The translations under genes were made by a program, and so were the position numbers. From NCBI RefSeq assembly GCF_014302995.1, contig NZ_CP060295.1, forward strand, positions 4,951,501-5,015,500: DNA of 64,000 bases, read 5' to 3'. The number at the start of each line of letters is the position of its first letter. Positions within the stretch are counted from its first letter, which is position 1. This DNA comes from Variovorax sp. PAMC26660. GTDB lineage: Bacteria > Pseudomonadota > Gammaproteobacteria > Burkholderiales > Burkholderiaceae_C. This document shows positions 1-8,600 of the stretch, one piece after another. The notes beneath the pieces are model-generated. The model was given only the letters and a program-made list of their open reading frames with translations. It did no database searches and was not told the origin of the DNA.

Positions 1-736
1 CCTTGGTGGTGGCTTCGAGCCAGTACATGCCGGCTGCCGGCCAGGTCACGCTGAACTGGCCCTTGTCGTCGGTCTTGAGCTTGGTCTCTTCGAGCTTGTC
101 GCGGTACTGCGTGTTGCCAGCCGTCACGCTCACTTCGAGGCCCTTGGCGGGCTGGCCGTCCAGGTGCAGCGTGAAGGTGGCTTTTTCGCCCTTGACCAGG
201 TCGGTCGGGCTGCCGGTTGCAATCAACTCCAGGCCTTGGCCGATCGGCTTGAGCGCCGAGGGCTTGCCGACCGTCACGAAGGTCTCGATGCGGCCGGACG
301 ATTGTGTGATCGCCAGTTCTTGTGCATCGGCCGGAATTTCCTTGGCAAGGCTCTCCGGGGTGCCGCGCGCACGCTTGTTCTGACCCGTGGCCTTGTCCTT
401 CCAGCTTGCGAAAGCACCGCCGTTGACCACCGCGATGCGGTAGGTGCCCGTCTGCGCGACGCTCACGTCGAACACGTTGCGAAACTTGAGCTTGGCCTCG
501 ATCTCGGGCTTGACCGTGCTGCCGTCGGGCGCGGTAATCTGCAGGCCGTCGAGCCGCAGCGATGCGTGGTTGGCGACGAACAGGTCGTTCGACACTGCCG
601 CGTCGACCGTGACCGTGTCGGCCTTGGAGAACACGGTGGAAGAGGGCAGCAGCCAGGCGTTGTGCGCCTGGGACACGGAAGCGATGGCCGACAGGGCAAT
701 GGCGAAGCTGGCAGCGCGCAGGGTAATGCGGGTCAT
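1..736 (-). CDS. DUF4198 family exported protein (3' end outside the window)
   Basis: The reading frame starts at the ATG complementary to 734-736 and runs off the left window edge, so only about 245 residues are visible. The first 24 or so residues form a signal peptide (hydrophobic run ending SQA-HNAWL). The mature start HNAWLLPS and the beta-rich remainder fit the DUF4198 family of periplasmic proteins, which is often found beside TonB receptors and PepSY proteins in metal-uptake loci. It is first in transcription distance from the next two minus-strand genes, being downstream of them, with a 55 bp gap to the DUF2271 gene. A role in iron or nickel handling is inferred from family and context only. 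Confidence 0.7.
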   Translation of the reverse strand, partial: MTRITLRAASFAIALSAIASVSQAHNAWLLPSSTVFSKADTVTVDAAVSNDLFVANHASLRLDGLQITAPDGSTVKPEIEAKLKFRNVFDVSVAQTGTYRIAVVNGGAFASWKDKATGQNKRARGTPESLAKEIPADAQELAITQSSGRIETFVTVGKPSALKPIGQGLELIATGSPTDLVKGEKATFTLHLDGQPAKGLEVSVTAGNTQYRDKLEETKLKTDDKGQFSVTWPAAGMYWLEATTK

Positions 737-791
737 GAGAAGTCCTTGGAGTGGCAGGCTGTCGATGAAGAGTGGAACGGTCCGGTGCCGA

Positions 792-1325
792 TCAGGGCTT
801 GAGTTCGAGCTTGATCTCGCCGAGCTCTTCCTTGCCGGTGGCGCTCGGTTGCGTGGCGGCCGTGGGTGGCCACTGGAAGGGAATGCTCACGACCTCGCGT
901 CCGCCGACTTCACGCGCAGCCTCGACCACCAGCTTGTAGGCGCCGGGCGCGAGCTTGGGCATCGGGGCCGTGCCTTCCGTGAAGCTCAACTGGTGCTTGC
1001 CAGCGGGCTTGGTCGCGCCGGTCACGCCGTCGACTGGCACCGCCAGCTCGCGGCCGCCACGGCGCCACCACTGGCGCATGTCCTTGAGCCATTTGGTGCC
1101 TTCGCCCTCGGGGTTGTTGGTCTTGGTGCGCACGTCGTACCAGACGGCCAGCGTGCCGGCGACCGTGTTGTCGGCGCGTTCGATCCAGGTCGCCACATAG
1201 GGGCGGTGGTATTCAGAGGCGTTCAGCCGCGGGATCTCGATGTTGACCGACAGGCCTGCCGCAAAGGCGGGGGCGGCGAACAGTGCCGACATGGCAATCG
1301 GCGCGAGTGAATAGCGAACGTGCAC
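792..1325 (-). CDS. DUF2271 domain periplasmic protein
   Basis: A 177-residue protein with a clear signal peptide (residues 1-23, cleavage after AFA). The body carries the DUF2271 pattern: an early YVATWIER segment, WLKDMRQWWRRGG near residues 80-92, then a VDGVTGATKPAGKH stretch. This family travels with PepSY membrane proteins and DUF4198 proteins in flavin or iron related periplasmic clusters, as here. The gene is 31 bp downstream of the PepSY gene and 55 bp upstream of the DUF4198 gene, so all three are probably one transcript from the Fur-like site near 2030. The molecular function of the family is not established. Confidence 0.75.
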   Translation of the reverse strand: MHVRYSLAPIAMSALFAAPAFAAGLSVNIEIPRLNASEYHRPYVATWIERADNTVAGTLAVWYDVRTKTNNPEGEGTKWLKDMRQWWRRGGRELAVPVDGVTGATKPAGKHQLSFTEGTAPMPKLAPGAYKLVVEAAREVGGREVVSIPFQWPPTAATQPSATGKEELGEIKLELKP

Positions 1326-1356
1326 TTGAAACCTCTTTCCTGAATCTATCGATCAA

Positions 1357-2001
1357 TCAATGAATGAACAGCAGCGCGAGCAGCAGAGGAATCACGAGCC
1401 CCATGCCGACCATCGGCCATGTGAAGGGGCGGTTGCCCGCGTGCATCTTGAGAATGAACAGGCCGGTGATCGAGAAGATCAGCGCGGCGCCCGCGAAGAT
1501 GTCGATGAACCAGCTCCACGCCGTGCCCGTGTTGCGACCCTTGTGCAGGTCGTTGAAATAGGAGAGCCAGCCGCGGTCGGTGCGCTCGTATTCGATCTCG
1601 CCGTCGGCCAGATTCAGCCGCAACCAGGCATCGCCGCCAGGGCGAGGGAGCGAGAGATAGATCTCGTCGTCTGACCATTCGGCCTCGCGGCCGGCGGTGC
1701 CGACGTCCCAGTTCTTCTTTATCCAGCCTTGAAGCTCGGCAGGCAAAGGCGCTCTGCCTTTTTGGGCCTTGGCGGCGGGCAACTGCTTTTCGAGCTGTGC
1801 GCGAAGGGCTTCATCGACGGAGCCATTCAGCTTCGTGATGGCTGGCTTGGCTTCGATCTGCGCTGCATGGTTGAGCGTGAAACCGGTGACGCTGAACAGG
1901 ATCATGCCGATCAGGCAGATCGCGGAGCTTACCCAGTGCCATTCGTGCAGGGTCTTGAGCCAGTAGGCACGGCGGCGGTTGTCGGGGCGGGCAGCGGTCA
2001 T
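1357..2001 (-). CDS. PepSY-associated membrane protein
   Basis: A 214-residue protein if started at the ATG complementary to 1999-2001. An upstream TTG at 2028 would add nine residues but falls inside the Fur-like site, so the inner ATG is preferred. It has a transmembrane helix near residues 25-45 (SAICLIGMILFSVTGFTLNH), a periplasmic section, and C-terminal helices with IDIFAGAALIFSITGLFIL and a final hydrophobic run. The layout matches the PepSY-associated TM family found with siderophore and iron-reduction systems. It heads the three-gene minus-strand cluster. An inner-membrane role linked to iron, perhaps ferric reduction, is inferred. Confidence 0.75.
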   Translation of the reverse strand: MTAARPDNRRRAYWLKTLHEWHWVSSAICLIGMILFSVTGFTLNHAAQIEAKPAITKLNGSVDEALRAQLEKQLPAAKAQKGRAPLPAELQGWIKKNWDVGTAGREAEWSDDEIYLSLPRPGGDAWLRLNLADGEIEYERTDRGWLSYFNDLHKGRNTGTAWSWFIDIFAGAALIFSITGLFILKMHAGNRPFTWPMVGMGLVIPLLLALLFIH

Positions 2002-2026
2002 CGAAGGCGCGAATTCTATCTGCGCC

Positions 2027-2045
2027 AATGAGAATGACTGCTATT
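2027..2045 (-). promoter_or_regulatory. putative Fur box upstream of the PepSY cluster
   Basis: AATGAGAATGACTGCTATT. The left half AATGAGAAT matches the Fur half-site exactly; the right half keeps about five of nine positions. It lies 26 bp upstream of the preferred PepSY start. A much better copy of the same site precedes the heme receptor at 5113-5130, which supports iron regulation of both units. Confidence 0.5.
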
Positions 2046-2070
2046 TGCGGCGTATTAAGTTACGTAAAGC

Positions 2071-2098
2071 AATAAAAAACGGGACCGAAGTCCCGTTT
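2071..2098 (-). terminator. intrinsic terminator of bfr
   Basis: On the minus strand a 9-bp stem (AAACGGGAC with GTCCCGTTT) closes a four-base TTCG loop and is followed by a run of six T. It sits 34 bp after the bacterioferritin stop codon, in the gap before the PepSY gene. Confidence 0.8.
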
Positions 2099-2131
2099 GT
2101 CATCTGCGATTGGCCTGAGGGCCAGAGCGCC

Positions 2132-2608
2132 TTATTCGAGTTCGCCCATCTGCGATTGCAGGTAGTTCTGCAGTCCGACTTTGTCGATCAGGTCAATCTG
2201 CGTTTCGAGGAAATCGATGTGTTCTTCGGTGTCGTCGAGAATTTCCTGCAGCAGGTCGCGCGAGACATAGTCACGCACCGACTCGCAATGCGCGATGCCA
2301 TCCTTGATCGTCGCTTGTGCGCCGGTTTCGGCGCCCAGGTCGCAACGCAGCAGCTCGGGCACGTCTTCGCCGATGTTCAGCTTGCCCAAATCCTGCAGAT
2401 TCGGCAGGCCGTCGAGCATGAAGATGCGGTCCATCAGCTTGTCGGCGTGCTTCATTTCGCCGATCGATTCTTCGTATTCCTTCTTTGCCAGCTTGTCCAG
2501 ACCCCAGTGCTTGAGCATGCGGTAGTGGAGAAAGTACTGGTTGATCGCGGTCAGCTCGTTCTTGAGCTGCGCCTGCAGATGTTCGATGACCTTGGGGTCG
2601 CCCTTCAT
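2132..2608 (-). CDS. bfr: bacterioferritin
   Basis: A 158-residue four-helix protein, exactly the E. coli Bfr length. It forms a 24-subunit shell that stores iron, with heme bound between subunits through Met52, present here in EMKHADK. The ferroxidase ligands Glu18, Glu51, His54, Glu94 and His130 are present. Position 127, normally glutamate, reads threonine in the DDTEEH segment with Glu128 and Glu129 next to it. The C-terminal [10 protein letters not shown] is diagnostic. The gene is divergent from ahpC across a 251 bp region, coupling iron storage with peroxide detoxification. The start is the ATG complementary to 2606-2608. Confidence 0.95.
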   Translation of the reverse strand: MKGDPKVIEHLQAQLKNELTAINQYFLHYRMLKHWGLDKLAKKEYEESIGEMKHADKLMDRIFMLDGLPNLQDLGKLNIGEDVPELLRCDLGAETGAQATIKDGIAHCESVRDYVSRDLLQEILDDTEEHIDFLETQIDLIDKVGLQNYLQSQMGELE

Positions 2609-2769
2609 GGTTTTTTTTCCTTGTTCTAAAAGCGGTGATTGTCAGAGGAGCGGACGAGCACTTGCAAGCAATCCCATGCTGCGGCGGTCTGCATGCGTGT
2701 GATGGCGATACACGTTCGCATTGAGGCGCAGCAAACCCATCGCAAACATAGCGACTTCCAATACTTTTA

Positions 2770-2808
2770 ATAGCTCATAACTATTGGGAATATGAGATTG
2801 GTAGCTAT
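2770..2808 (+). promoter_or_regulatory. OxyR-like operator upstream of ahpC
   Basis: ATAGCTCATAACTAT at 2770-2784 is a perfect match to the OxyR half consensus ATAG-N-T-NNN-A-N-CTAT. A second CTAT at 2805-2808 completes a weaker half that is offset by two bases from ideal spacing. It lies about 50 bp upstream of the ahpC start, where OxyR would contact polymerase. The call rests on the motif plus the target gene. Confidence 0.55.
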
Positions 2809-2859
2809 ACTCATGGCTCGCACTTATTTTTGTCCACCCGCAGCATCCAAGGAATCAAC

Positions 2860-3423
2860 ATGTCCCTGATCAACACCCAAGTCCTACCCTTCAAGACCCA
2901 GGCTTACCTCAACGGCAAGTTCATCGATGTGTCCGACGAGACGCTCAAGGGCAAGTGGTCCGTGCTGATCTTCATGCCGGCGGCCTTCACCTTCAACTGC
3001 CCGACCGAAGTCGAAGACGCGGCCGACAACTACCCCGAGTTCCAGAAGCTGGGTGCCGAGGTCTACATCGTGACCACCGACACGCACTTCTCGCACAAGG
3101 TCTGGCACGACACGTCGCCGGCCGTCGGCAAGGCCAAGTTCCCGCTGGTGGGCGACCCGACCCATACGCTGACCAACGCTTTCGGCGTGCACATCCCCGA
3201 AGAAGGCCTGGCACTGCGCGGCACCTTCGTGATCAACCCCGACGGCATCATCAAGACCGCCGAAGTGCACTCCAACGAAATCGCCCGCGACGTCAAGGAA
3301 ACTCTGCGCAAGCTCAAGGCAGCGGTCTACACCGCCGCCCACCCGAACGAAGTCTGCCCGGCCAAGTGGAATGAAGGCGACAAGACCATCGCTCCGTCGT
3401 TCGACCTCGTCGGCAAGATCTAA
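2860..3423 (+). CDS. ahpC: alkyl hydroperoxide reductase subunit C
   Basis: A 187-residue typical 2-Cys peroxiredoxin, the same length as E. coli AhpC. It reduces hydrogen peroxide, organic peroxides and peroxynitrite in the cytoplasm and is recycled by AhpF. Peroxidatic Cys47 lies in FTFNCPTE and resolving Cys166 in EVCPAKW near the C terminus. The start at 2860 is chosen over an upstream frame extension because AAGGA sits seven bases before this ATG and the protein then has family length. It is followed by a terminator and by ahpF 90 bp downstream. Confidence 0.97.
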   Translation: MSLINTQVLPFKTQAYLNGKFIDVSDETLKGKWSVLIFMPAAFTFNCPTEVEDAADNYPEFQKLGAEVYIVTTDTHFSHKVWHDTSPAVGKAKFPLVGDPTHTLTNAFGVHIPEEGLALRGTFVINPDGIIKTAEVHSNEIARDVKETLRKLKAAVYTAAHPNEVCPAKWNEGDKTIAPSFDLVGKI

Positions 3424-3437
3424 GCGCCCACGCGCGA

Positions 3438-3471
3438 AAGCCCGGGCGCTCGCAAGGCCCCGGGCTTTTTT
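3438..3471 (+). terminator. intrinsic terminator between ahpC and ahpF
   Basis: AAGCCCGGG pairs with CCCGGGCTT around a 12-base loop, followed by six T. It lies just after the ahpC stop. Partial readthrough would give the usual excess of AhpC over AhpF, since no obvious separate ahpF promoter is seen in the 42 bp that follow. Confidence 0.8.
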
Positions 3472-3513
3472 GTCCCCAGTTGATAGTTTTCAGATATCGA
3501 AAGTGAGTCCGCC

Positions 3514-5070
3514 ATGCTCGACGACAGCACCAAAGCCCAATTGAAGAGTTACCTCGAACGCGCCACGCAGCCGATCGAGATCGTCGCCTCGCTCGACGAC
3601 AGCAAGGCCTCGGGCGAAATGTTGTCGCTGCTGAAGGACGTCGCCGAAGCGTCGCCGCTGGTCAAGCTGACCGAAAGCCGCGACGACAACCATCGCAAGC
3701 CCTCGTTCTCGGTCAATCGCCCGAGCGAAAACCACGGCCCGCGTTTTGCCGGCCTGCCGATGGGTCATGAATTCACGTCGCTGATCCTTGCGCTGCTGCA
3801 GATCGGCGGCTATCCCCCGAAGGTCGATGAGGCCGTGCTGGAGCAGATCCGCGCACTCGACGGCGACTTCGAGTTCGAGATCTATGTCTCGCTCACCTGC
3901 CACAACTGCCCCGATGTCGTTCAGGCGCTGAACCTGATGGCCATCCAGAACCCGCGCATCCGCACCACGATGATCGAAGGCGGCACCTTTCAGGACGAGG
4001 TGAAGGAGCGCCAGATCATGGCCGTGCCTACCGTGTTCCTCAACGGCACCGAGTTCGGCCAGGGCCGCATGAGCCTCGAGGAAATCCTCGCCAAGATCGA
4101 CACCAGCGGCGTCGAGCGCGAAGCCAAGAAGATCGCCGGCAAGGACGCGTTCGACGTGCTGATCGTCGGCGGTGGTCCCGCCGGTGCCGCCGCCGCCGTG
4201 TACGCCGCGCGCAAGGGCATCCGCACCGGCGTCGCCTCGGAGCGCTTCGGCGGCCAGGTCCTCGACACGCTCGGCATCGAGAACTTCATCTCGATCAAGG
4301 AAACCGAAGGGCCGAAGTTCGCCCACGCCCTCGAAGAGCATGTACGCGACTACGACGTCGACATCATGAATCTGCAGCGCGCCAAGGCGCTGGTGCCGGG
4401 CAAGGACCTGATCGAAGTGCAGCTCGAAAGCGGCGCATCGCTCAAGAGCAAGACGGTCATCATTTCGACCGGCGCCCGCTGGCGCAACATCAACGTGCCC
4501 GGCGAGCACGAGTTCAAGAACAAGGGCGTGGCTTACTGCCCGCATTGCGACGGCCCGCTGTTCAAGGGCAAGCGTGTCGCGGTCATCGGCGGCGGCAATT
4601 CGGGCGTCGAAGCGGCGATCGATCTGGCCGGCATCGTGGGCCACGTCACGCTGATCGAGTTCGACACGCAACTGCGCGCCGACGCCGTGCTGCAACGCAA
4701 GCTCAAGAGCCTGAAGAACGTCGACGTGTTCACCAACGCGCAGACCACCGAGATCACCGGCGACCAGAAGGTCAATGGCCTGATCTACAAGGACCGCGCG
4801 ACGGGCGGGCTGAAAAAGGTCGAGCTCGAAGGCGTGTTCATCCAGATCGGCCTCGTGCCCAACACCGACTGGCTCAAGGGCACGGTCGAGCTGTCGAAGC
4901 ACGGCGAAATCATCGTCGACGCACGTGGCCAGACCTCGGTGCCCGGTGTGTTCGCGGCCGGTGATGCGACCACGGTGCCGTTCAAGCAGATCATCATCGC
5001 GGCCGGCGACGGCGCGAAGGCGGCGCTCGGTGCGTTCGACCATCTGATCCGTTCCTCGGCTCCCGCCTGA
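3514..5070 (+). CDS. ahpF: alkyl hydroperoxide reductase subunit F
   Basis: A 518-residue FAD protein that moves electrons from NADH to AhpC. The N-terminal tandem thioredoxin-like region carries Cys129-x2-Cys132 (TCHNC). The C-terminal thioredoxin-reductase-like part has the FAD-binding [10 protein letters not shown] segment near residue 215, the redox pair CPHC at 342-345, the second dinucleotide fold [10 protein letters not shown], and the closing FAAGDATT motif. Length and motif order match full-length AhpF. It sits 90 bp after ahpC, past a likely leaky terminator. Confidence 0.97.
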   Translation: MLDDSTKAQLKSYLERATQPIEIVASLDDSKASGEMLSLLKDVAEASPLVKLTESRDDNHRKPSFSVNRPSENHGPRFAGLPMGHEFTSLILALLQIGGYPPKVDEAVLEQIRALDGDFEFEIYVSLTCHNCPDVVQALNLMAIQNPRIRTTMIEGGTFQDEVKERQIMAVPTVFLNGTEFGQGRMSLEEILAKIDTSGVEREAKKIAGKDAFDVLIVGGGPAGAAAAVYAARKGIRTGVASERFGGQVLDTLGIENFISIKETEGPKFAHALEEHVRDYDVDIMNLQRAKALVPGKDLIEVQLESGASLKSKTVIISTGARWRNINVPGEHEFKNKGVAYCPHCDGPLFKGKRVAVIGGGNSGVEAAIDLAGIVGHVTLIEFDTQLRADAVLQRKLKSLKNVDVFTNAQTTEITGDQKVNGLIYKDRATGGLKKVELEGVFIQIGLVPNTDWLKGTVELSKHGEIIVDARGQTSVPGVFAAGDATTVPFKQIIIAAGDGAKAALGAFDHLIRSSAPA

Positions 5071-5104
5071 CGCGTTGTTTGACCCCGCTGAAGTAAGGCA
5101 CAAG

Positions 5105-5135
5105 TTGTATCAAATGAGAATTGTTCTCATACAAT
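5105..5135 (+). promoter_or_regulatory. Fur-controlled promoter of the heme uptake operon
   Basis: A perfect 7-3-7 palindrome, ATGAGAA TTG TTCTCAT, occupies 5114-5130. It lies between a possible -35 TTGTAT at 5105-5110 and a -10 TACAAT at 5130-5135, so bound Fur would block polymerase. The site is about 110 bp upstream of the receptor start. Iron-dependent repression of the operon is a strong inference. Confidence 0.8.
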
Positions 5136-5200
5136 AGGCGGACCGGGTAAACACGCCCGTCACCGCCAGCCAGGTCACACGCGCAAAGCTCCGCGCCCAA

Positions 5201-5240
5201 GGTCCAGCAAGCAGTTGTTCAACTGTTTCTGGACCTTTTT
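5201..5240 (+). terminator. terminator-like hairpin in the heme receptor leader
   Basis: GGTCCAG (5201-5207) pairs with CTGGACC (5229-5235), and an inner CAGTTG (5212-5217) pairs with CAACTG (5220-5225) around a two-base loop. The structure is followed directly by five T (5236-5240). It lies between the Fur-box promoter and the GTG chosen as start at 5242, so it could end transcription early or bury the initiation site. If translation starts at the TTG at 5215 the hairpin would be inside the coding region. Confidence 0.6.
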
Positions 5241-5241
5241 C

Positions 5242-7452
5242 GTGGCCGCTAAAACCCTCCGTTCCCGTCCTCATCGTCTTGCCCTCCTGCCACTGCTGAT
5301 TGCCTCCGGCTTCGGCATTGCCGCGCCTGCCTGGTCCCAGCAGGTCGCGCTCAATGAGGTGGTGGTGAGCGGCTCGCGCTCGGAGCAGGCCCGCCAGGAC
5401 CTGCCCGTGAGCGTCGAGGTCATCACCCGCGACGACATCGAGTCCAAGCAGATCAACGACATCCGCGATGCGGTGCGCGACCTGCCGAACGTGTCGGTCA
5501 AGCGAGCACCGGCGCGTTTCGGCTTGGCGCAGGGCAATACCGGGCGCGACGGCAATGCGGGCTTCAACGTCCGCGGCCTCGATGGCAACCGCGTGCTGCT
5601 GCTGACCGATGGCATCCGCACGCCGCGCAGCTATGTGTTCAGTGCCAACGCGTTCGGGCGCGACTACTTCGACATCAGCCTCATCGAGCGCATCGAGATC
5701 ATCAAGGGCCCGGCGTCGGCGCTCTACGGCTCGGACGGCCTTGCCGGCCTGGTCAACTTCATCACGCGCGAGCCTTCGTCGTACCTGCGCGATGGCAAGA
5801 CCTTCGGCGGCAGCGCGAGCGTCGGCTACAGCGGTGACGACAGCGGCAAGCGCGCGGGCGTCACGCTGGCGGGCAAGCCCAACGACACGATGCAGTGGCT
5901 CGTGTCGGCCAGCCTCGGCCGTGCGCACGAACTCGAGAACATGGGCCGGTTGAACGTGGCCAACGTCGACCGCACCACGCCGAACCCGCAGCGCGACAAG
6001 AACGCGGCCGTGCTGGCCAAGGTCATCCTCACGCCCGATGCCGACCAGCGCCACAGCTTCACTTTCGAGCACGTCGAGAAGACGAGCCGCTACGACCTGC
6101 TCTCGGGCATTTCCAAGCCGCCTTTCGTCTCGACCTCGGTGATCGGCCTGAACGCCAGGACCGACCTGCAGCGCGACCGCTTCACCTACGAAGGCCGCCT
6201 GCGCCTGAACAGTGCCGTGGCCGACAACCTGCTCGGCGTGGTGAGCTACCAGAAGTCCCGGTCGCGCGAGTTCATCCTCGAAGACCGCTTCACTGCGGCC
6301 GACCGCACCCGCGACGTCACCTACGACGAGAACACCTGGCAGCTCGGCCTGCAAGCCGACAAGACCGTCCACATGGGCGACTGGGCGCAGAAGATCACCT
6401 ACGGCTTCGACTACACGCGCACCAACGTCAAGAACCTGCAGACCGGCCTGGTGCCGCCGACCGGCGAAACCTATCCGCTCAAGCGATTCCCCGACACCCG
6501 CGAGACCTCGTCGGCGATCTACGTGCAGGACGAGTTCATTCACGACCGCTGGAGCATCACGCCGGGCATCCGCTTCGACCGCTTCTCGCTTGATGCCAAG
6601 CAGACGGGCTTCAACGCGCAGGCCGTGTCGCTGTCGGGCTCGGCGGTGTCGCCCAAGCTGGGCGTGCTGTTCCGTGCAACGCCGCAGTTCAGCGTCTACG
6701 GCAACTACGCCTCGGGCTTCAAGGCGCCCAATGCCTTCCAGGTCAACAACTTCTTCGAGAACGTGATCCAGGGGTACAAGACCATCCCCAATCCGAACCT
6801 CAAGCCCGAGAAGAGCCAGAACATCGAATTCGGCGTGCGCGGCAAGACCGGCGTGCTGAGCTTCGACGTGGCCGCCTTCACCGGTGACTACAAGAACCTG
6901 ATCGAGAACGACCGTCTCGTGGGCGGCCGCGGCATCCCGCGCATCGACCCGCTGATCTACCAATCGGTGAACGTCGGGCGGGCGCGCATCAGCGGCTTCG
7001 AATTCAAGGGCGAGCTTGACTTCACCGACAACGGCAACGGCTTCTCCGTGCCCTTCGCCTACGGCCAGACGCGTGGGACCGACCGCACCAACAACCGGCC
7101 GCTCAATTCGATCGATCCGCGCAAGGCCAGTGTGGGCATCAAGTACCAGGCCCCGGTGTGGAGCGTGCGCCTGGACGCGACGAACCACTCGCGCAAGAAG
7201 TGGTCCGACGTGGACCGTACCGAGGTCACGACTGGCTCGCAGTTCCTGACGCCGGCCGCCACCACCCTCGACGTGAGCGCGCAATGGCGCATCCGCAAGG
7301 ACCTGCGCCTGAACGCATCGGTGACCAACCTCACCAACAAGCGCTACTGGAACTGGAGCGACGTGCGCGGCATCACCACCACGTCGATCCTGCGCGATGC
7401 GTACACCCAGCCGGGGCGTGCCTTCAATGTTTCGCTCGTGGCGGACTTCTGA
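5242..7452 (+). CDS. hmuR: TonB-dependent heme receptor
   Basis: An outer-membrane receptor of about 736 residues. It has a signal peptide ending in AWSQ, an N-terminal TonB-box-like segment (NEVVVSGSRSEQARQDLPVSVEVI), a plug domain, and a 22-strand barrel with the C-terminal VADF aromatic end. The plug includes NVRGLDGNRVLLLTDG and IKGPASALYGSDGLAGLVNF. The pattern matches the heme and hemoglobin receptor family, and the following HmuSTUV genes confirm the substrate class. The start is uncertain: GTG at 5242 gives a normal signal peptide, while TTG at 5215 would lie inside a hairpin. Neither has a good ribosome site. Confidence 0.85.
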   Translation: MAAKTLRSRPHRLALLPLLIASGFGIAAPAWSQQVALNEVVVSGSRSEQARQDLPVSVEVITRDDIESKQINDIRDAVRDLPNVSVKRAPARFGLAQGNTGRDGNAGFNVRGLDGNRVLLLTDGIRTPRSYVFSANAFGRDYFDISLIERIEIIKGPASALYGSDGLAGLVNFITREPSSYLRDGKTFGGSASVGYSGDDSGKRAGVTLAGKPNDTMQWLVSASLGRAHELENMGRLNVANVDRTTPNPQRDKNAAVLAKVILTPDADQRHSFTFEHVEKTSRYDLLSGISKPPFVSTSVIGLNARTDLQRDRFTYEGRLRLNSAVADNLLGVVSYQKSRSREFILEDRFTAADRTRDVTYDENTWQLGLQADKTVHMGDWAQKITYGFDYTRTNVKNLQTGLVPPTGETYPLKRFPDTRETSSAIYVQDEFIHDRWSITPGIRFDRFSLDAKQTGFNAQAVSLSGSAVSPKLGVLFRATPQFSVYGNYASGFKAPNAFQVNNFFENVIQGYKTIPNPNLKPEKSQNIEFGVRGKTGVLSFDVAAFTGDYKNLIENDRLVGGRGIPRIDPLIYQSVNVGRARISGFEFKGELDFTDNGNGFSVPFAYGQTRGTDRTNNRPLNSIDPRKASVGIKYQAPVWSVRLDATNHSRKKWSDVDRTEVTTGSQFLTPAATTLDVSAQWRIRKDLRLNASVTNLTNKRYWNWSDVRGITTTSILRDAYTQPGRAFNVSLVADF

Positions 7453-7497
7453 CGCCCGCCCCCTGGAAGAAGACTTCACCTTAAAAAAGGAAACCTG

Positions 7498-8595
7498 ATG
7501 AACGCCGAAGAATCCCGCGATCGTTTTGCCGCACTGCGCGCCAAGGGCATGCGCCACAAGGACGCCGCCGCGGCCATGGGCCTGCCTGAAGGCGCTGCCA
7601 TTGCCGCCCACACCGGCACGCACGACAAGGGCCTGCGGGCCACGCGCCTGAAGGGTCCGTGGGTCGAACTGCTGCAGTCGCTCGAACTCTGTGGCCCCGT
7701 GCTCGCGCTGACGCGCAACGAGACCACGGTGCACGAGAAGACCGGCATCTACGAGAAGGTCTCGGGCAGCGACAAGATGGGGCTCGCACTGGGCGAGGCG
7801 ATCGACCTGCGGCTTTTCTTCAGCCGCTGGAACGCGGGCTTTGCGGTGAGCGAAGCGGCGGCCAATCCGGGCGTGCCGCCATCGCTGAGCCTGCAGTTCT
7901 TCGATGCGAGCGGCCTGGCGGTGCACAAGATCTTTGCGCGCGACGCCACCGATCGCGATGCGCTGCAGTCGGTCATCGACACTCACACTGCCGCTGACGA
8001 GCCGGTCGTGTTCGTGCCGGCCGAAGCCAAGGCCGCGTCGCGCGACGACGCTGCCATCGATGCCGCCGGGCTCGCCGACGCCTGGCGCGGCATGAAGGAC
8101 ACGCACGAGTTCTTCGGGCTGTTGAACAAGTTCGAAGTCGAGCGCCAGCAGAGCTTTCGCCTGACCGAGGGCGAGTTCACGCAGCGCGCAGAGCTGAGCG
8201 CCATCCGCGACCTGTTGAACGAAGCCGCGTTCGACGGCACGCCGATCATGGTGTTCGTCGGCAGCCCCGGCTGCATCCAGATTCACAGCGGACCGGTGAA
8301 GCGCATCGAGCCGATGGAAATGCGCGGGCCCGACGAGAACGCGCCACCGATCCGCTGGCTCAACGTGCTGGACCCCGGCTTCAACCTGCACCTGCGCGAA
8401 GACCGCATCGCCAGCATCTGGATCGTCGAGAAGCCGACCAGCGACGGCATCGTGACCTCGGTCGAGGCCTTCGATGGCACGGGCGAACTCATGGCCATGT
8501 TCTTCGGCGCGCGCAAACCCGGTGTGCCCGAGCGCGAGGAGTGGCGTCACATCGTGCGTGGTCTTCCGCGTCTGGCAACCATGCAGCAGGCTTGA
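7498..8595 (+). CDS. hmuS: hemin-degrading or heme-trafficking factor (HmuS/ChuS family)
   Basis: A 365-residue cytoplasmic protein with two repeated HemS-type domains, an N-terminal one around residues 1-170 and a C-terminal one around 185-350. Family members bind imported heme and hand it on or break it. LRATRLKGPWVELLQSL and GCIQIHSGPVKRIEPM are typical family segments. AAGGAA lies before the ATG at 7498. It is second in the heme operon, 45 bp after the receptor and five bases before hmuT. Whether this protein degrades heme or only carries it cannot be told from sequence. Confidence 0.88.
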   Translation: MNAEESRDRFAALRAKGMRHKDAAAAMGLPEGAAIAAHTGTHDKGLRATRLKGPWVELLQSLELCGPVLALTRNETTVHEKTGIYEKVSGSDKMGLALGEAIDLRLFFSRWNAGFAVSEAAANPGVPPSLSLQFFDASGLAVHKIFARDATDRDALQSVIDTHTAADEPVVFVPAEAKAASRDDAAIDAAGLADAWRGMKDTHEFFGLLNKFEVERQQSFRLTEGEFTQRAELSAIRDLLNEAAFDGTPIMVFVGSPGCIQIHSGPVKRIEPMEMRGPDENAPPIRWLNVLDPGFNLHLREDRIASIWIVEKPTSDGIVTSVEAFDGTGELMAMFFGARKPGVPEREEWRHIVRGLPRLATMQQA

Positions 8596-8600
8596 ACCCC

